Made by a program: the position numbers and the translations under genes
Assembly (NCBI RefSeq): GCF_044377145.1
Contig: NZ_JBILJQ010000001.1
Coordinates: forward strand, 124,001-188,000
Direction: 5' to 3'
DNA: 64,000 nucleotides
DNA from: Aquimonas sp044377145
Lineage (GTDB): Bacteria; Pseudomonadota; Gammaproteobacteria; Xanthomonadales; Xanthomonadaceae
Shown here: positions 8,875-18,750 of the stretch, piece by piece
Position numbering within the stretch: position 1 is the first letter of the stretch
Layout: every line of letters begins with the position of its first letter
Notes under the pieces: model-generated
The model's database searches: none
What the model was told of the DNA's origin: nothing
What the model saw: only the letters and a program-made list of their open reading frames with translations

Positions 8875-10429
8875 GCCCGCGGTGGACATCAGCGCGGCCG
8901 ACGAGCTGTCGATGCTGATCGCTTCGCTGCATGAATCCGAGCAGCGCATCGATCTGCTCACCCGCGGCCAGATCGACTCGGTGGCCAGCAGCGATGACCA
9001 CACCTATCTGCTGCGTCGCGCCCAGGCGCAGCTGCTCGAGGACGCCGCCGCCAAGAACGCGCACATCCTCGATGCACTGCCGGCGCACGTGGCGCTGCTG
9101 GATGCCGACGGCGTGATCGTTGCCGTCAACGCTGCCTGGCACAACTTCGCTGAGGCCAATGGCTTCGCGGCCGGCAAGGACGACCTCGGCAGCAACTACC
9201 TTGCAGTGTGCGAGCGGGCGGGCGGACCGGGCCAGGCCGACGCCCAGCACGCGGCCCACGGGATCCATACGGTGATCACCGGTGCACGCGCCTGCTTCGC
9301 GCTCGAATACCCGTGCCACTCGCCGCTGCAGAACCGCTGGTTCGAACTGCGGGTCACGCCGATCGAGGGCGGCCGCCCCGGAGGCGTGGTGGTGATGCAT
9401 GTGAACATCACCAGTCGGCGGATCGCCGAGGGCGAATCGGAAGAGCTGCAGAGGCAGTTCGCCGACCTGCTGATGAACATGGACCTGGCCTCGGTGATGC
9501 TGGACCTGGAAGGGCGGATCACCTTCTGCAATGAACACCTGCTCCGACTGAGCGGCTGGCGCCGCGAAGAGGTGCTGGGCGCGGACTGGTTCTCGACCTT
9601 CATTCCGCCGGCGGTCACCCTGCTGAAAGAGCGCTTCAACGGCATGCTGGAGGAAACCATCACGCCCGGACACGGCGAGCACGCGATCCTGACCCGTGGC
9701 GGCGATCTCAGGCTGATGCGTTGGAGCAACTCGCTGCGGCGCTCGGCCTCCGGCGAAGTGGTGGGCACCGCCAGCATCGGCGAAGACGTCACCGAGCAAC
9801 GCCTGGCGGAGATCCGCCTGCGTCAGCTGAGCCGCGTGCAGCGAGTGCTGAGCGGAATCAGCACCCTGATCGTGCGCGCCACCGATCGCGACTCGCTGTA
9901 TCAGGGCGCGTGCAGGATCGCGGTGGACAGCGGCGGCTTCCGGATGGCCACACTGCTGCTGGTCGACGCTGACCAAGCCCGGATTTCACTGGCCGCAACC
10001 GCCGGCAAAGACCCGACGATGATCGAGGATGTTCGGCAGTCGTTCGCCGATCCGTTGCTGGCGTCCGCTTCGCTGAGCGCGCAGGCCATCCGCGAACGCA
10101 AGCTCGTCGTCTGCAACGACTTTACTGGCGACAGCCGTCTGACCATGAGTGACAGCGACCTCGAACGCGGGGTGCGTTCACTGGCCGTGCTGCCGCTGCT
10201 GATCGCCGATCGCGCGCTGGGCGTGTTCATCCTCTACTCCAACGAACTCGATTGCTTCCAGCCCGATGAGCTGGTGCTGCTGAGCGAGCTGACCGATGAG
10301 ATCGCCTTCGCGATGGACCATCTCGACAAGTCGGAGCGGTTGGCCTTTCTGTCGTTCTACGACCCCTTGACCGAGCTGCCCAACCTGCTGCTCTTTCAGG
10401 ATCAGTTGGATCGCTACATCGCACTTTGA
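8861..10429 (+). pseudogene. Kai-associated PAS-PAS-GAF sensor, 5' part of a broken GGDEF-EAL gene
   Basis: This frame encodes 522 residues. After about 60 residues typical of kaiBC-linked sensors (EQRIDLLTRGQIDSV, YLLRRAQAQL) comes a PAS domain (ILDALPAHVALLDADGVIVA). A second PAS domain follows (LLMNMDLASVMLDLEGRITF, GEDVTEQ), then a GAF domain (about 330-490) and the first residues of a GGDEF domain (SFYDPLTELPNLLLFQDQLD). It stops at TGA 10427-10429, created by a 59-bp tandem duplication. The next two fragments are the rest of the same gene. The original protein would have been a cyclic-di-GMP-type signalling protein, probably tuned by the Kai proteins encoded upstream. ATG 8861 is preferred to ATG 8834 because it gives the shorter overlap. 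Confidence 0.8.
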
Positions 10430-10484
10430 CCGAGCTGCCCAACCTGCTGCTCTTTCAGGATCAGTTGGATCGCTACATCGCACT
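10367..10484 (+). repeat. Exact 59-bp tandem duplication inside the GGDEF region
   Basis: Bases 10367-10425 are repeated without change at 10426-10484. The unit begins TTGACCGAGCTGCCC. As 59 is not a multiple of three, the second copy shifts the frame and creates the stop at 10427. Loss of one copy would join 8861-10429 to the 10426-10941 fragment in one frame. The stop TGA overlaps a TTG that could act as a weak restart codon. Confidence 0.95.
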
Positions 10485-10941
10485 CGCCCGCCAGGACGGC
10501 GGACGCGTCTGCGTCGTGATGATGGACCTTGATGGCTTCACCGACATCAATCAGCGCCTGGGCTGGGCGATCGGTGATGAGCTGCTGCGCGCTGTCGCGC
10601 TGCGTCTGCGCAAGGAACTGGCCGAGCCGTTCGCGCTCGGCCGCACCGCCGCAGACACCTTTGCCCTGGCCTGCTCCTACCGAACGCAACTGCAGGCGGA
10701 TCGGCTGCGCGATGACAGCATGGGCGCGCTGCAGCGGCCGTTCGAAGTGGGTGGACATTCGATCAAGCTCTCGGCCCAAGCGGGCATCGCCCTGTACCCG
10801 GACGACGGCGAGGACGGGCGTGCCGTGTTCCGCAATGCCGAGTCCGCGCTCAAGCGCGCCAAGGCCAGCAGGCAGAGCTATGTCTACTTCTCGCACGAAC
10901 TGCACGCCCTGGCGGCGAGGTGGTCGGCGCCGAGGCCTTGA
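10426..10941 (+). pseudogene. Degenerate GGDEF domain fragment
   Basis: This frame continues the broken sensor after the 59-bp duplication. It reads as a GGDEF domain (ARQDGGRVCVVMMDLDGF, INQRLGWAIGDELL, then late motifs GIALYPDDGED and AESALKRAK). The catalytic GGDEF signature is replaced by AADTF in the expected position, so it is not expected to make cyclic-di-GMP. It runs out of frame after FSHELHALA, where the next domain should begin, and stops at 10941. No good ribosome binding site precedes it; the only possible start is the TTG that overlaps the upstream stop. Confidence 0.7.
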
Positions 10942-12008
10942 TCCGCTGGCAGCATCCGAGCCGCGGCCTGCTGGGCCCGGCCGAGTTCATCGAGCTGGCG
11001 GAGGAAACCGCGCTGATCATCCCTATCGGCAGCTGGATGCTGCAGAGCGTCTGTTGCCAGCAGTCAGCCTGGATCGTGGCCGGATTGCCGGTGGTGCCGG
11101 TGGCAGTCAACGTCTCCGCTGTGCAGTTCGAGAAAGGCGATCTGCTGCAGGTGATTCGCGCCGCCCTGCTCGACAGCGGACTGCCACCGCGCATGCTGCA
11201 CATCGAGTTGACCGAATCCGCGGTGATGCGCGAACCCACCGCCGCCGCGGTGACCCTGCATGCCATCCGCGCACTCAGCGTCGAACTCTCGCTGGACGAT
11301 TTCGGCACCGGCTACTCGTCGTTGGCGCATCTCAAGCGCTACCCGTTCAGCACGGTCAAGATCGACCGCAGCTTCGTTACCCACATCACCAGCAATATCG
11401 AGGATGCCGCCATCGCCACCGCGATCATCGCGATGTCGCATCAGTTGGGCCTGCGCGTGGTCGCAGAAGGCGTCGAAACCCAGGGCCAGTTCAACTACCT
11501 CAGCGCGCGGTGCTGCGACGAAATGCAGGGCTACCTGTTCAGCCGCGCTGTTGCAGCGAACGACTACGAACACCTGCTGCGCGCAGGCACCCGCCTGCCA
11601 CTGCCGGAGGGCGGGGATGTCTCCCTTTCCACCCTGCTGGTGGTCGACAACAAACCCGATATCTGCACCGCACTGACGGCCGTGCTGAGCCGCGACGGCT
11701 ATCGAATCCTCAGCGCAGCCAGCGCCGAGCAAGCACTGGATCTGCTGGCCGTCAACAGCGTGCAGGTGATCCTTGCAAATCAGCGCATGAGCGCAATGAC
11801 CGGCACCGAACTGCTCGGCAAAATCGCCAGCCTCTACCCCGCCGTGGTGCGCATCCTGATGTCCGCCCACACCGAACTATCGGTACTGACCGCGGCCGTC
11901 AACCAGGGCGCGGTATTCAAACTGATCGCCAAACCCTGGGATGAAGACCAGCTCAGACAGCAAGTGCGCGAGGTGTTTGAGCATCAGCGGGCGAGTAGTC
12001 ATCTGTAG
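10920..12008 (+). pseudogene. EAL phosphodiesterase domain plus inactive receiver domain, 3' part of broken gene
   Basis: The frame encodes an EAL domain (EALIRWQHPSRG, then VAVNVS, ELTES, DDFGTGYSSL, KIDRSF, AEGVET and QGYLFS), with all usual metal and catalytic motifs kept. It lacks the N-terminal strand and helix that normally link GGDEF to EAL, roughly 30 residues. The C-terminal 120 residues are a receiver domain of the LLVVD...KPWDEDQL type found with HD-GYP/EAL proteins. Its phospho-acceptor Asp is replaced by Asn (ILANQRMSAM against SDQRMPGM), and one Asp of the acidic pair is also Asn. Possible start GTG 10920 has no convincing ribosome binding site. Any product would be an unregulated or silent EAL protein. 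Confidence 0.75.
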
Positions 12009-12026
12009 CGATGAGGTCGCCGTGGG

Positions 12027-12047
12027 CGGAACTTGAGTTGTTCCGCT
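12027..12047 (+). terminator. Hairpin after EAL-receiver fragment
   Basis: GCGGAAC (12027-12033) pairs with GTTCCGC (12041-12047) around a 7-base loop, 18 bases past the stop. No T run follows, so this is a weak call. Confidence 0.35.
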
Positions 12048-12249
12048 GGATGCGTGCCTACGGTCGAACAGAAACTGTTTCTCCACTCCGCACGCAAGAG
12101 CCGACCGTTCGCGGCCATCGCCTCATCGATGCCTGCGCACTCGTCGCGAACCGGTCACCGGATCCCACACCGGGCCGGCCGTGGACTCGCGGCATGCCGG
12201 CCGGGGACCCCACTGAAGGGCGTTGGAGCCACCAAGCCGCAGCCTCCGT

Positions 12250-12275
12250 CCAGCCTGTCGGGCGATGCAGGCTGG
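12250..12275 (-). terminator. Stem-loop downstream of the exporter operon
   Basis: CCAGCCTG (12250-12257) pairs perfectly with CAGGCTGG (12268-12275), about 20 bases past the last stop codon of the lanthipeptide operon. It contains CAGCCTGTCGGGC, also found at 47853-47866 in the opposite orientation, so it may be a dispersed repeat used as a transcript end. The rest of 12009-12294 shows other GC-rich dyads (for example GGCCGGC at 12173 and its complement at 12196) and no gene. Confidence 0.4.
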
Positions 12276-12294
12276 TCCCGAGATCGGAACGGCT

Positions 12295-15285
12295 CTAAGC
12301 CAATTGCCGCGTCGCCAGCGCCGCGAACCGACCGTTCAGGGCCATCAGCTCCTCGTAGTTGCCGATTTCGGCGATCTCGCCGTTGTGCAGGTAGCAGATG
12401 CGGTCGGCCTTGATGATCGTCGACAGCCGATGGGCGATGGCGATGCGGGTGGCCTGCATGCGCTGCATGCTTTCGGTGACCATCGCCTGGGTGCGGTTGT
12501 CCAGCGCGGAGGTCGCCTCATCCAGCAGGATGATGCGCGGGTTGTTGACCACCGAGCGCGCCAGCAGCAGGCGCTGACGCTGGCCGCCCGACAGGCCGCC
12601 GCCGCCTTCAGACACATAGGTGTGCATGCCCATCGGCATCGCGCGGATGTCGGCGCCGAGGCCGACCGCATCGGCGGCGCGCCAGGCGTCATCGATCGAC
12701 TTCGACGAAGTGCCGACGATGTTGCGATAGATGTCAGTCGGCAGCACGCGGCTGTCCTGCAGCACCACGCCCATCTGCTGACGCACTTCGCGCAGGTCGA
12801 GCGCGGCGAGGTCCTTGCCGTCGTAGTAGACCGAGCCTTTCTCCGGCCGCTCGAAGCCGATGATCAGGCGCATCAGGGTGCTCTTGCCCGAGCCCGAGCC
12901 GCCGACGAAGGCGATGAACTCGCCGGGCCGGATCGACAACGACACATCGCGCAGGATCCACGGGCCGTCCTTGCTGTAGCGGAAGTGCAGATGCGACAGC
13001 TCGATGCCGCCGGACAGCTCGCCGGGGTCTTCTTTGCCGGCGTCGACTTCGGGCACGGCGGTGAGGATGGGTTTCAGCCGCTCGTACAGCGGGATCGCGC
13101 GCAGCAGGCCGAGTGAGGCGTCCGACAGTGCTATCACTGCGCCCAGGAAGGCGCCGTAGGCCGCATTGAAGGCAAGGAACTCGCCGGTCGACAGGCCCTG
13201 CTGCTGCGGGCCGCCGGAGATGCCGACCACCGTGGCGAACACCGCCATCGACGAGATCACCGGGAACACCTTGTTGAACACGGTGACACCGTTCTGGATC
13301 AGACCGACCCGGAACGACAGTCGCCTGCTTTCGGCAAAGGTCACCGCCCAGGCCTTGAACGCGTGCGCTTCGGCGCCGGAGGTGCGCAGCTTGCCGACGC
13401 CGCTGAGCATCGTAAGCACCAAGCCAGCCAGCGTGCCGCCAAGCGCGAGGTTCTGCCGCTGCAGGCGGATCTGCAGCAGGCTGGTCGCGAACGACACCGC
13501 AGCGAACAAAGCGGTCAGGCCCATAGCCACCACTGCCAGCCGCGGGCTGTACATGAACATCAGGGCGACGAAGAACACGCTCGACAGGGTGCCGAGCAGG
13601 GCCGACACGCCGGCACCGGCCAGCAGGCTGCGGATCGCATTGATGCCGCCCGCACGAGTGGCGAGATCACCGGCGCTGTACTCGGAGAAGAAGTTCGCCG
13701 GCAGGTTGAGCAGGCGGTCCCACACCGCCGCCTGGATGCTGTAGTCCATCCGCCCCTGAATGCGCAGGGCGGCGATCTGCTGGACCATATTGAAGGCAGT
13801 ACTGACTACCGCCGCCACCAGCAGGCCGATGCCGAACTGCACCAGCAGGCCGCGCTCGGCGGATGGAATCACCTCGTCGAAAATCTGCCCGGTGAACACC
13901 GGCGTCAACGCGCCAAGCAGGCCCACCGCGAGGCCGAGTGCGACCAGCCGGAACGCATCGCCGCCGAGGCCGAGCAGGCCGAAGCGCAGCAGCCCGAATA
14001 CGCCGACCGGCCCATCAGGAAACGGCCGGTAGAACACCGCGCCGAACGGACCGAGCCGGGTCGAGAAGGCCTCATCAACCGGGCCACGCTCGCCGGTGGC
14101 GGGGATCACATACTCGTAGCGATTGCTCGACAGCGGCAGCAGGGCGACCGCGGCATCGCCGTCGGCCAACTGGGCCAGGATCGGACCCTGATCGAGCTGC
14201 CACCAGTTGTCGCGCAGGGCGACCGCACGCACCCGGCAGCGCGAGCTGCGCGCCACCGCGTGCAGGCGTGACTCCACCCCGGCGAGCTTGTCGAGGTCGG
14301 CCGGCGAGCTGGTCGGAATGTTCTGCGCCGCACCGACCAGGCGCACCGCAGCGGCGAACGGGTGTTCGCCCGGCTGCAGCTTCAGTACCTGGCGGCCGCG
14401 GCGCGCGGGTTTGAGCACATCGCGCAGGGCCTGCTCGGCCTGCTCGCGAGCGCGCTCGGTGTGCTCGGCCTTTTCCGACAGACGATTGAACTCGTCGACC
14501 GCGGCCAGGCGCTTGTTGATGAACTCGTAGCTGCACAGCGACTCATGGAACAGGGCGAGGCCGTCCCACAGCTCGGGGCGCGCCAGCGCCGAGAGCGCGG
14601 GATGACACACGAGGACGGTATCGCCGCCGCCGAAGTTGTCGGCCTGCACCCAGCTGTCTGGCGTCAGCGGGAACCACGCCTCGCGATGCGGCATGCCGAG
14701 CGCGTCCAGGCCCAGGAACACCAGATCGCCCTGCTCGGCCTGCAGCCACAGCACATGCTGGGTCGAGCGCGCCAGGGTGCCGTTCTGCAGCGAAACGCTG
14801 TCGCCCTGGGCGAGGTTCTTCTGCACCCGCGGTCGCGGCAGGATGTCGCGGGTGAGCGCAGCGGTGAGCTGACCGACCCAGGCGTCCAGACGCTGCGCCA
14901 GCTCGGTGGCCAGCGCGCCGTCCTGCGCCGGCTGTTCCAGCACACTGCGATCCAGCCGCCAGGCGCGCGTGCCCAGTTTGCCGACCGCCAGAAAGCCATG
15001 GCCGACGCCGAAGGTGTCGAGGTCCATGCCGAACAGCAGATGGTCAGCGAGCACGCTGGTGAAATTGCTGCGGTGGCCCTGCGCCTCGCCGTTTTCGACC
15101 GCGACGGTGAACACCTCGACCTTGCCCGATTCGATCCACCACACCGCGGTCGGATCATCGAGCAGGAACGGATTCAGGCCCGACAGCTCCAGCGCCTGAC
15201 CCTGGCTGCGGAACAGCTCGGCCAATGGGTGATCGGGCGGGCCGGGAACGGCGATGGCGGCCGCGATGGGCAGTTCGGTCGACAT
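12295..15285 (-). CDS. NHLM-type bacteriocin system ABC transporter, ATP-binding/permease protein
   Basis: Protein of 996 residues and last gene of the lanthipeptide operon. The N-terminal about 400 residues include a cyclic-nucleotide-binding-like fold seen in this family (WWIESGKVEVFTV) and lack a peptidase. A six-helix permease follows (about 430-690). The nucleotide-binding domain has Walker A GGSGSGKSTLMRLIIG, signature LSGGQRQRLLLARS and Walker B IILLDEATSALD, all intact. The length and the cNMP-like extension match the second ABC protein of NHLP/NHLM export systems, which pairs with the C39-peptidase ABC protein encoded two bases upstream. Its job is ATP-driven export of the matured peptide across the inner membrane, probably as a heterodimer. 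Confidence 0.88.
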   Translation of the reverse strand: MSTELPIAAAIAVPGPPDHPLAELFRSQGQALELSGLNPFLLDDPTAVWWIESGKVEVFTVAVENGEAQGHRSNFTSVLADHLLFGMDLDTFGVGHGFLAVGKLGTRAWRLDRSVLEQPAQDGALATELAQRLDAWVGQLTAALTRDILPRPRVQKNLAQGDSVSLQNGTLARSTQHVLWLQAEQGDLVFLGLDALGMPHREAWFPLTPDSWVQADNFGGGDTVLVCHPALSALARPELWDGLALFHESLCSYEFINKRLAAVDEFNRLSEKAEHTERAREQAEQALRDVLKPARRGRQVLKLQPGEHPFAAAVRLVGAAQNIPTSSPADLDKLAGVESRLHAVARSSRCRVRAVALRDNWWQLDQGPILAQLADGDAAVALLPLSSNRYEYVIPATGERGPVDEAFSTRLGPFGAVFYRPFPDGPVGVFGLLRFGLLGLGGDAFRLVALGLAVGLLGALTPVFTGQIFDEVIPSAERGLLVQFGIGLLVAAVVSTAFNMVQQIAALRIQGRMDYSIQAAVWDRLLNLPANFFSEYSAGDLATRAGGINAIRSLLAGAGVSALLGTLSSVFFVALMFMYSPRLAVVAMGLTALFAAVSFATSLLQIRLQRQNLALGGTLAGLVLTMLSGVGKLRTSGAEAHAFKAWAVTFAESRRLSFRVGLIQNGVTVFNKVFPVISSMAVFATVVGISGGPQQQGLSTGEFLAFNAAYGAFLGAVIALSDASLGLLRAIPLYERLKPILTAVPEVDAGKEDPGELSGGIELSHLHFRYSKDGPWILRDVSLSIRPGEFIAFVGGSGSGKSTLMRLIIGFERPEKGSVYYDGKDLAALDLREVRQQMGVVLQDSRVLPTDIYRNIVGTSSKSIDDAWRAADAVGLGADIRAMPMGMHTYVSEGGGGLSGGQRQRLLLARSVVNNPRIILLDEATSALDNRTQAMVTESMQRMQATRIAIAHRLSTIIKADRICYLHNGEIAEIGNYEELMALNGRFAALATRQLA

Positions 15286-15287
15286 GC

Positions 15288-17492
15288 TCAGTCCTTGATC
15301 AGCTCGGCGTACAGGCCGCGCTGTTCTTTCAGTTGATCGTGGGTGCCACGCTGCACGATGCGTCCGCGCTCCATGACGATGATCTCGTCGCAGTCGCGGA
15401 TCGAGGTCAGCCGGTGGGCGACGATGACGCAGGTGCAGCCGCGCCGGCGGATGGCTTCGTCGATCTCCATTTCGGTGATCGGGTCCAGCGCCGAGGTGGC
15501 CTCGTCGAGGATCAGCATGGTCGGGCTGCCGACCAGGGCGCGCGCGATTTCCAGCCGCTGCGCTTGCCCGCCGGAAAAATTGCCTCCGCCTTCCTCGACC
15601 TCGGAGGCATAGGCGCCGTCGCGGGTTTCGATCACCTCGGCGATCGCGGCATCGCGCGCGGCGGCCGTCACCAGCGCATCAGGCACGGTCTCGTCCCAGA
15701 CCGTGAGGTTGTCGCGGACAGTACCGCGGAACAGGAACACCTCCTGATCGATCACGCCCAGCGAGTTGGAGATCAGCCGGTGCGGTAGCGCCTGACGATC
15801 GATGCCCTGGAACAGGATCTCGCCGGACCAGGGCGTGTACAGGCCGGCGATGAGCTTGGCCACGGTCGACTTGCCCGAGCCCGAGCCGCCGACCAGGGCC
15901 ACTCGCTGCCCCGGCTTGATGTGCAGATCGAAGTCTTCGATCAGCGGTTTTTCCAGTGGGCTGTAGCCGAAGCACAGCTTGCGAAGCTCGATCTCGCCGG
16001 ACAGCTTGATCAGGCCCTTGGCCGCGGGCGAGGTGGTGCGGGCTGCGTCGTAGAAGGCGTCCTGCGGATTGGCCAACACGTCGTCGATGCGGTTCATGTC
16101 GGCTTCGAGCTCCTGCAGCGCGCCGCCGAACGCAACCAGGTTGTTCAACGGCCGCACAAAGCTGAACATCAGCGCCTGGTAAGCCACCAGCATGCCGACG
16201 GTGAGTGCGCCGTCCATCACCAGCAGGCCGCCGTAGACCAGGATGCTGACGCTGATCAGGGCCGACACCAGCGGCGGCACCGAGGACATGGTGGCCGACA
16301 GCGAACCCAGCGCCTGCTCGCTCTTCAGCGCCTTGGCCTGGTAGCCGGCCCAGCGGGTGAAGAACTCCGGCTCCGAGCCGGTGGCCTTGATGGTCTCGAT
16401 CATGCGCAGGCCGCCCATGGCGGTGCCGACCAGCTTGCCGCTCTCCTGCGCCAGCCGCCGACTGGCGTCGACCCGCGCCCGCGCGACCTGTTTAACCGCA
16501 GCGAGGTTGATGCCGGCGAGGCCGATGCAGAGCAGGGTCAATGGCACGCTGTAGAACAGCATCAGCACCGCGTAGAACACGATCAGCACGCTGTCGATGA
16601 CGAGGGTGACCAGGCGCCCGGAGATCAGGCTGGAGACCTTGTCGTTCAAGGCCACGCGCGAGCCGATCTCGCCCGCGAAGCGCTGCGCGAAATAGCTCAC
16701 CGGCAGACGCAGGATGTGGTTGAAGAAGTCGGCCGAGGTGCGCAGGGCCAGGCTGGTTTCCAGCCGCAGCAGCACGCTTTCCTGCAGCCAGGTCAGCATC
16801 GCCATCACCGCTGCAGTAATCGCCATCGCCCACAGCAGCGGCTGCAGCAGGTCGGCGCGGCCGCCGATCAGGTACTCATCGATGAACAAGCGGCCGAAGG
16901 TCGGCACCACCAGACCGGGTATCACCAGGGCCAGCCCGCACAGCACCGCGAACAGCAGCGGCACCTGGGCGCCGCGCAGGCGCTCCAGCAGCTGCCGCTT
17001 GAGGTCCGGCGAGGTGCCGCCCTTCTTGAAGTCCGGCCCCGGCTTCAGGGTCAGCACCACGCCCGAGAACGAGCCGTCGAGCTCCTCCATCGAACAGGTG
17101 CGCGGGCCGCTGGCGGGATCGTTGAGAAAGGCGCGACCGTTGCGGAAGCCCTCCAGCACCAGGAAGTGGTTGAAGTTCCAGAACAGGATCGCCGGCAGCT
17201 CGATGTCGTACAGGGCTTCGAGTTCCTGCTTGTAGCCCTTGGCTTCCAGCCCGTACTTGCGCGCGGCCTTGAGCACGTTCGAGGCCTTGCTGCCGTCGCG
17301 CGAGACCCCGCACTCCTGGCGCAGCTCTTCCAGGGTCACGTGCCGGCCGTAGTACGAGAGAACGATCGCCAGCGCCGCGGCGCCGCATTCGACGGCCTCC
17401 ATCTGCAGGCGGGTCGGCGTGGTATAGCGGCGCGACTTCGGCTGCTTCGCGGGCTTGGCGGCCTTGTCGGCGGCGGGAGCGGCGGCGGCCAT
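15288..17492 (-). CDS. NHLP-family bacteriocin ABC exporter with C39 leader peptidase
   Basis: Protein of 734 residues. Residues 25-150 form a C39 double-glycine peptidase: oxyanion Gln30, catalytic Cys36 in MEAVECGAAAL, His109 in FNHFLVLEG and Asp125 in LNDPASGP. Next come a six-helix permease and a nucleotide-binding domain with Walker A GGSGSGKSTV, signature FSGGQAQRLEIARAL and Walker B MLILDEATSALD. The protease is expected to cut the precursor after its leader Val-Ala-Gly-Gly while exporting the core. It starts one base past the HlyD-type gene and is followed by the second ABC gene, as in other NHLP export operons. Confidence 0.92.
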   Translation of the reverse strand: MAAAAPAADKAAKPAKQPKSRRYTTPTRLQMEAVECGAAALAIVLSYYGRHVTLEELRQECGVSRDGSKASNVLKAARKYGLEAKGYKQELEALYDIELPAILFWNFNHFLVLEGFRNGRAFLNDPASGPRTCSMEELDGSFSGVVLTLKPGPDFKKGGTSPDLKRQLLERLRGAQVPLLFAVLCGLALVIPGLVVPTFGRLFIDEYLIGGRADLLQPLLWAMAITAAVMAMLTWLQESVLLRLETSLALRTSADFFNHILRLPVSYFAQRFAGEIGSRVALNDKVSSLISGRLVTLVIDSVLIVFYAVLMLFYSVPLTLLCIGLAGINLAAVKQVARARVDASRRLAQESGKLVGTAMGGLRMIETIKATGSEPEFFTRWAGYQAKALKSEQALGSLSATMSSVPPLVSALISVSILVYGGLLVMDGALTVGMLVAYQALMFSFVRPLNNLVAFGGALQELEADMNRIDDVLANPQDAFYDAARTTSPAAKGLIKLSGEIELRKLCFGYSPLEKPLIEDFDLHIKPGQRVALVGGSGSGKSTVAKLIAGLYTPWSGEILFQGIDRQALPHRLISNSLGVIDQEVFLFRGTVRDNLTVWDETVPDALVTAAARDAAIAEVIETRDGAYASEVEEGGGNFSGGQAQRLEIARALVGSPTMLILDEATSALDPITEMEIDEAIRRRGCTCVIVAHRLTSIRDCDEIIVMERGRIVQRGTHDQLKEQRGLYAELIKD

Positions 17493-17493
17493 C

Positions 17494-18750
17494 TCAGTTC
17501 GCCCCTTCCAGACGCTGGAACATCGGCAGCACGTAGGCGATCGGGCGACGCCGCTCGATCACGATGCCGCCTTCGCTCAAGGTGCCGGAGAACACGCCGG
17601 TCGGTGGCCCGTTGCCGGACGACCAGGCAAAGCCCGAGGGCGTGTCGGGGTTCGGTTCGAGCGTGGCGATGACTTCGATCGGCGGGCCTTCGGTCGCCAG
17701 CGCCTCGACCAGCGAGTCGTTGCGCAGCACGCGGCGCAGGGCCTCCGGCGAGACCGGGAAGTCCGACACGCTGCGCACCGTCGCCAGCATGAAGCCGTAT
17801 TCCTCGGGCCGGACGGTACTTGGCGAGATCCGCACCTGCATGCCGGTGCGGATCTTCTTGCCTTCGGCGGCGCCCACATACAGCACCGCTTCGAGCGGGC
17901 GCGCTTCGTTCTCCAGCGTCAACACCTGCATGCCCGGTGCGACCAGATTGCCGGGGTCGACCGAGACTTCGAGCACGCGACCGTCGTAGGGGCTGGTGAT
18001 CACGCTGACCGCATCGCGACGGGCGGACAGCGATGCCAGCTGACGTTTGGCTTCGTCGATCTCGGCGCGGCGCGCGGCGCCGCCCTGCTGGCGGCTGCGC
18101 TCCTGCGCTGTGCGTTCGGAGGCGATCTGCGCCAGCCGCACCGCGGTGGCCGCGCGCGCCTGCTCAGCTTGTGCCAGTGCGCTGCGCGTGGCCAGCAAGG
18201 CGCTGCGGGTGATCAGGCCCTGCTCGACCAGCTGCGCCTGCACTTCCACACGCTCGCGCAGTGCGCTGGCCTGGCTGTCGAAGTCGGCCATGCTGCGGCG
18301 GGTGCTGATGGTTTCCGCATCCAGTGCCGCCAGCGCCTGCGCCAGATTCTCCTGTTCGAGCGGCCCGACAGCCTCGGCCTGGGCGGTGAGTTCAAGCAGG
18401 CGCTGCTGCTGGTTGTCGAGGCTGAGCAGCAGGTCGGGCTGGGCCACCTCGGCCAGCACCTGACCCTTGGTGACGCGATCACCGGGGCGCACGTGCACGG
18501 CGCTGAGCGGCCCCTGGCTGGCGGCGGTCACCGCCAGTACCGCTTCACCGCGCAGCAGGATGCATTGGCCGCGAATCTGCGTGCCGACGCTGCCGAACAC
18601 CGCCCAGATCAGCGCGACCAGCAGCAGCAGGGCCAGCCCGACCAGGGCCATCCAGGCGCGCGGCGGGGTCACCTGCATCATCAGGTCGAGCTGCTCGGGC
18701 GAGGCCAGCTTTTCCAGTGCAGCCTTGCGGAACAATTTGTTCTCGCTCAT
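17494..18750 (-). CDS. NHLP bacteriocin system secretion protein (HlyD-family adaptor)
   Basis: Periplasmic adaptor of 418 residues. One membrane helix (about 33-53, MALVGLALLLLVALIWAVF) anchors it. A biotinyl-lipoyl-like half follows (VHVRPGDRVTKGQVLAEV), then a long Ala/Gln/Arg-rich alpha-hairpin (about 105-230) that would reach toward TolC, and the second lipoyl half with YDGRVLEVSVDPGNLV. It links the two ABC proteins with one of the TolC-like proteins. Start ATG overlaps the upstream TolC-like stop by 4 bp, so translation is likely coupled. Confidence 0.88.
   Translation of the reverse strand: MSENKLFRKAALEKLASPEQLDLMMQVTPPRAWMALVGLALLLLVALIWAVFGSVGTQIRGQCILLRGEAVLAVTAASQGPLSAVHVRPGDRVTKGQVLAEVAQPDLLLSLDNQQQRLLELTAQAEAVGPLEQENLAQALAALDAETISTRRSMADFDSQASALRERVEVQAQLVEQGLITRSALLATRSALAQAEQARAATAVRLAQIASERTAQERSRQQGGAARRAEIDEAKRQLASLSARRDAVSVITSPYDGRVLEVSVDPGNLVAPGMQVLTLENEARPLEAVLYVGAAEGKKIRTGMQVRISPSTVRPEEYGFMLATVRSVSDFPVSPEALRRVLRNDSLVEALATEGPPIEVIATLEPNPDTPSGFAWSSGNGPPTGVFSGTLSEGGIVIERRRPIAYVLPMFQRLEGAN

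Noticed and set aside
15921..17672. Plus-strand open frame of 583 codons opposite the C39 ABC exporter gene
   Set aside because: Low-complexity Gln/His/Arg-rich translation, antisense to a clear gene; a GC shadow.
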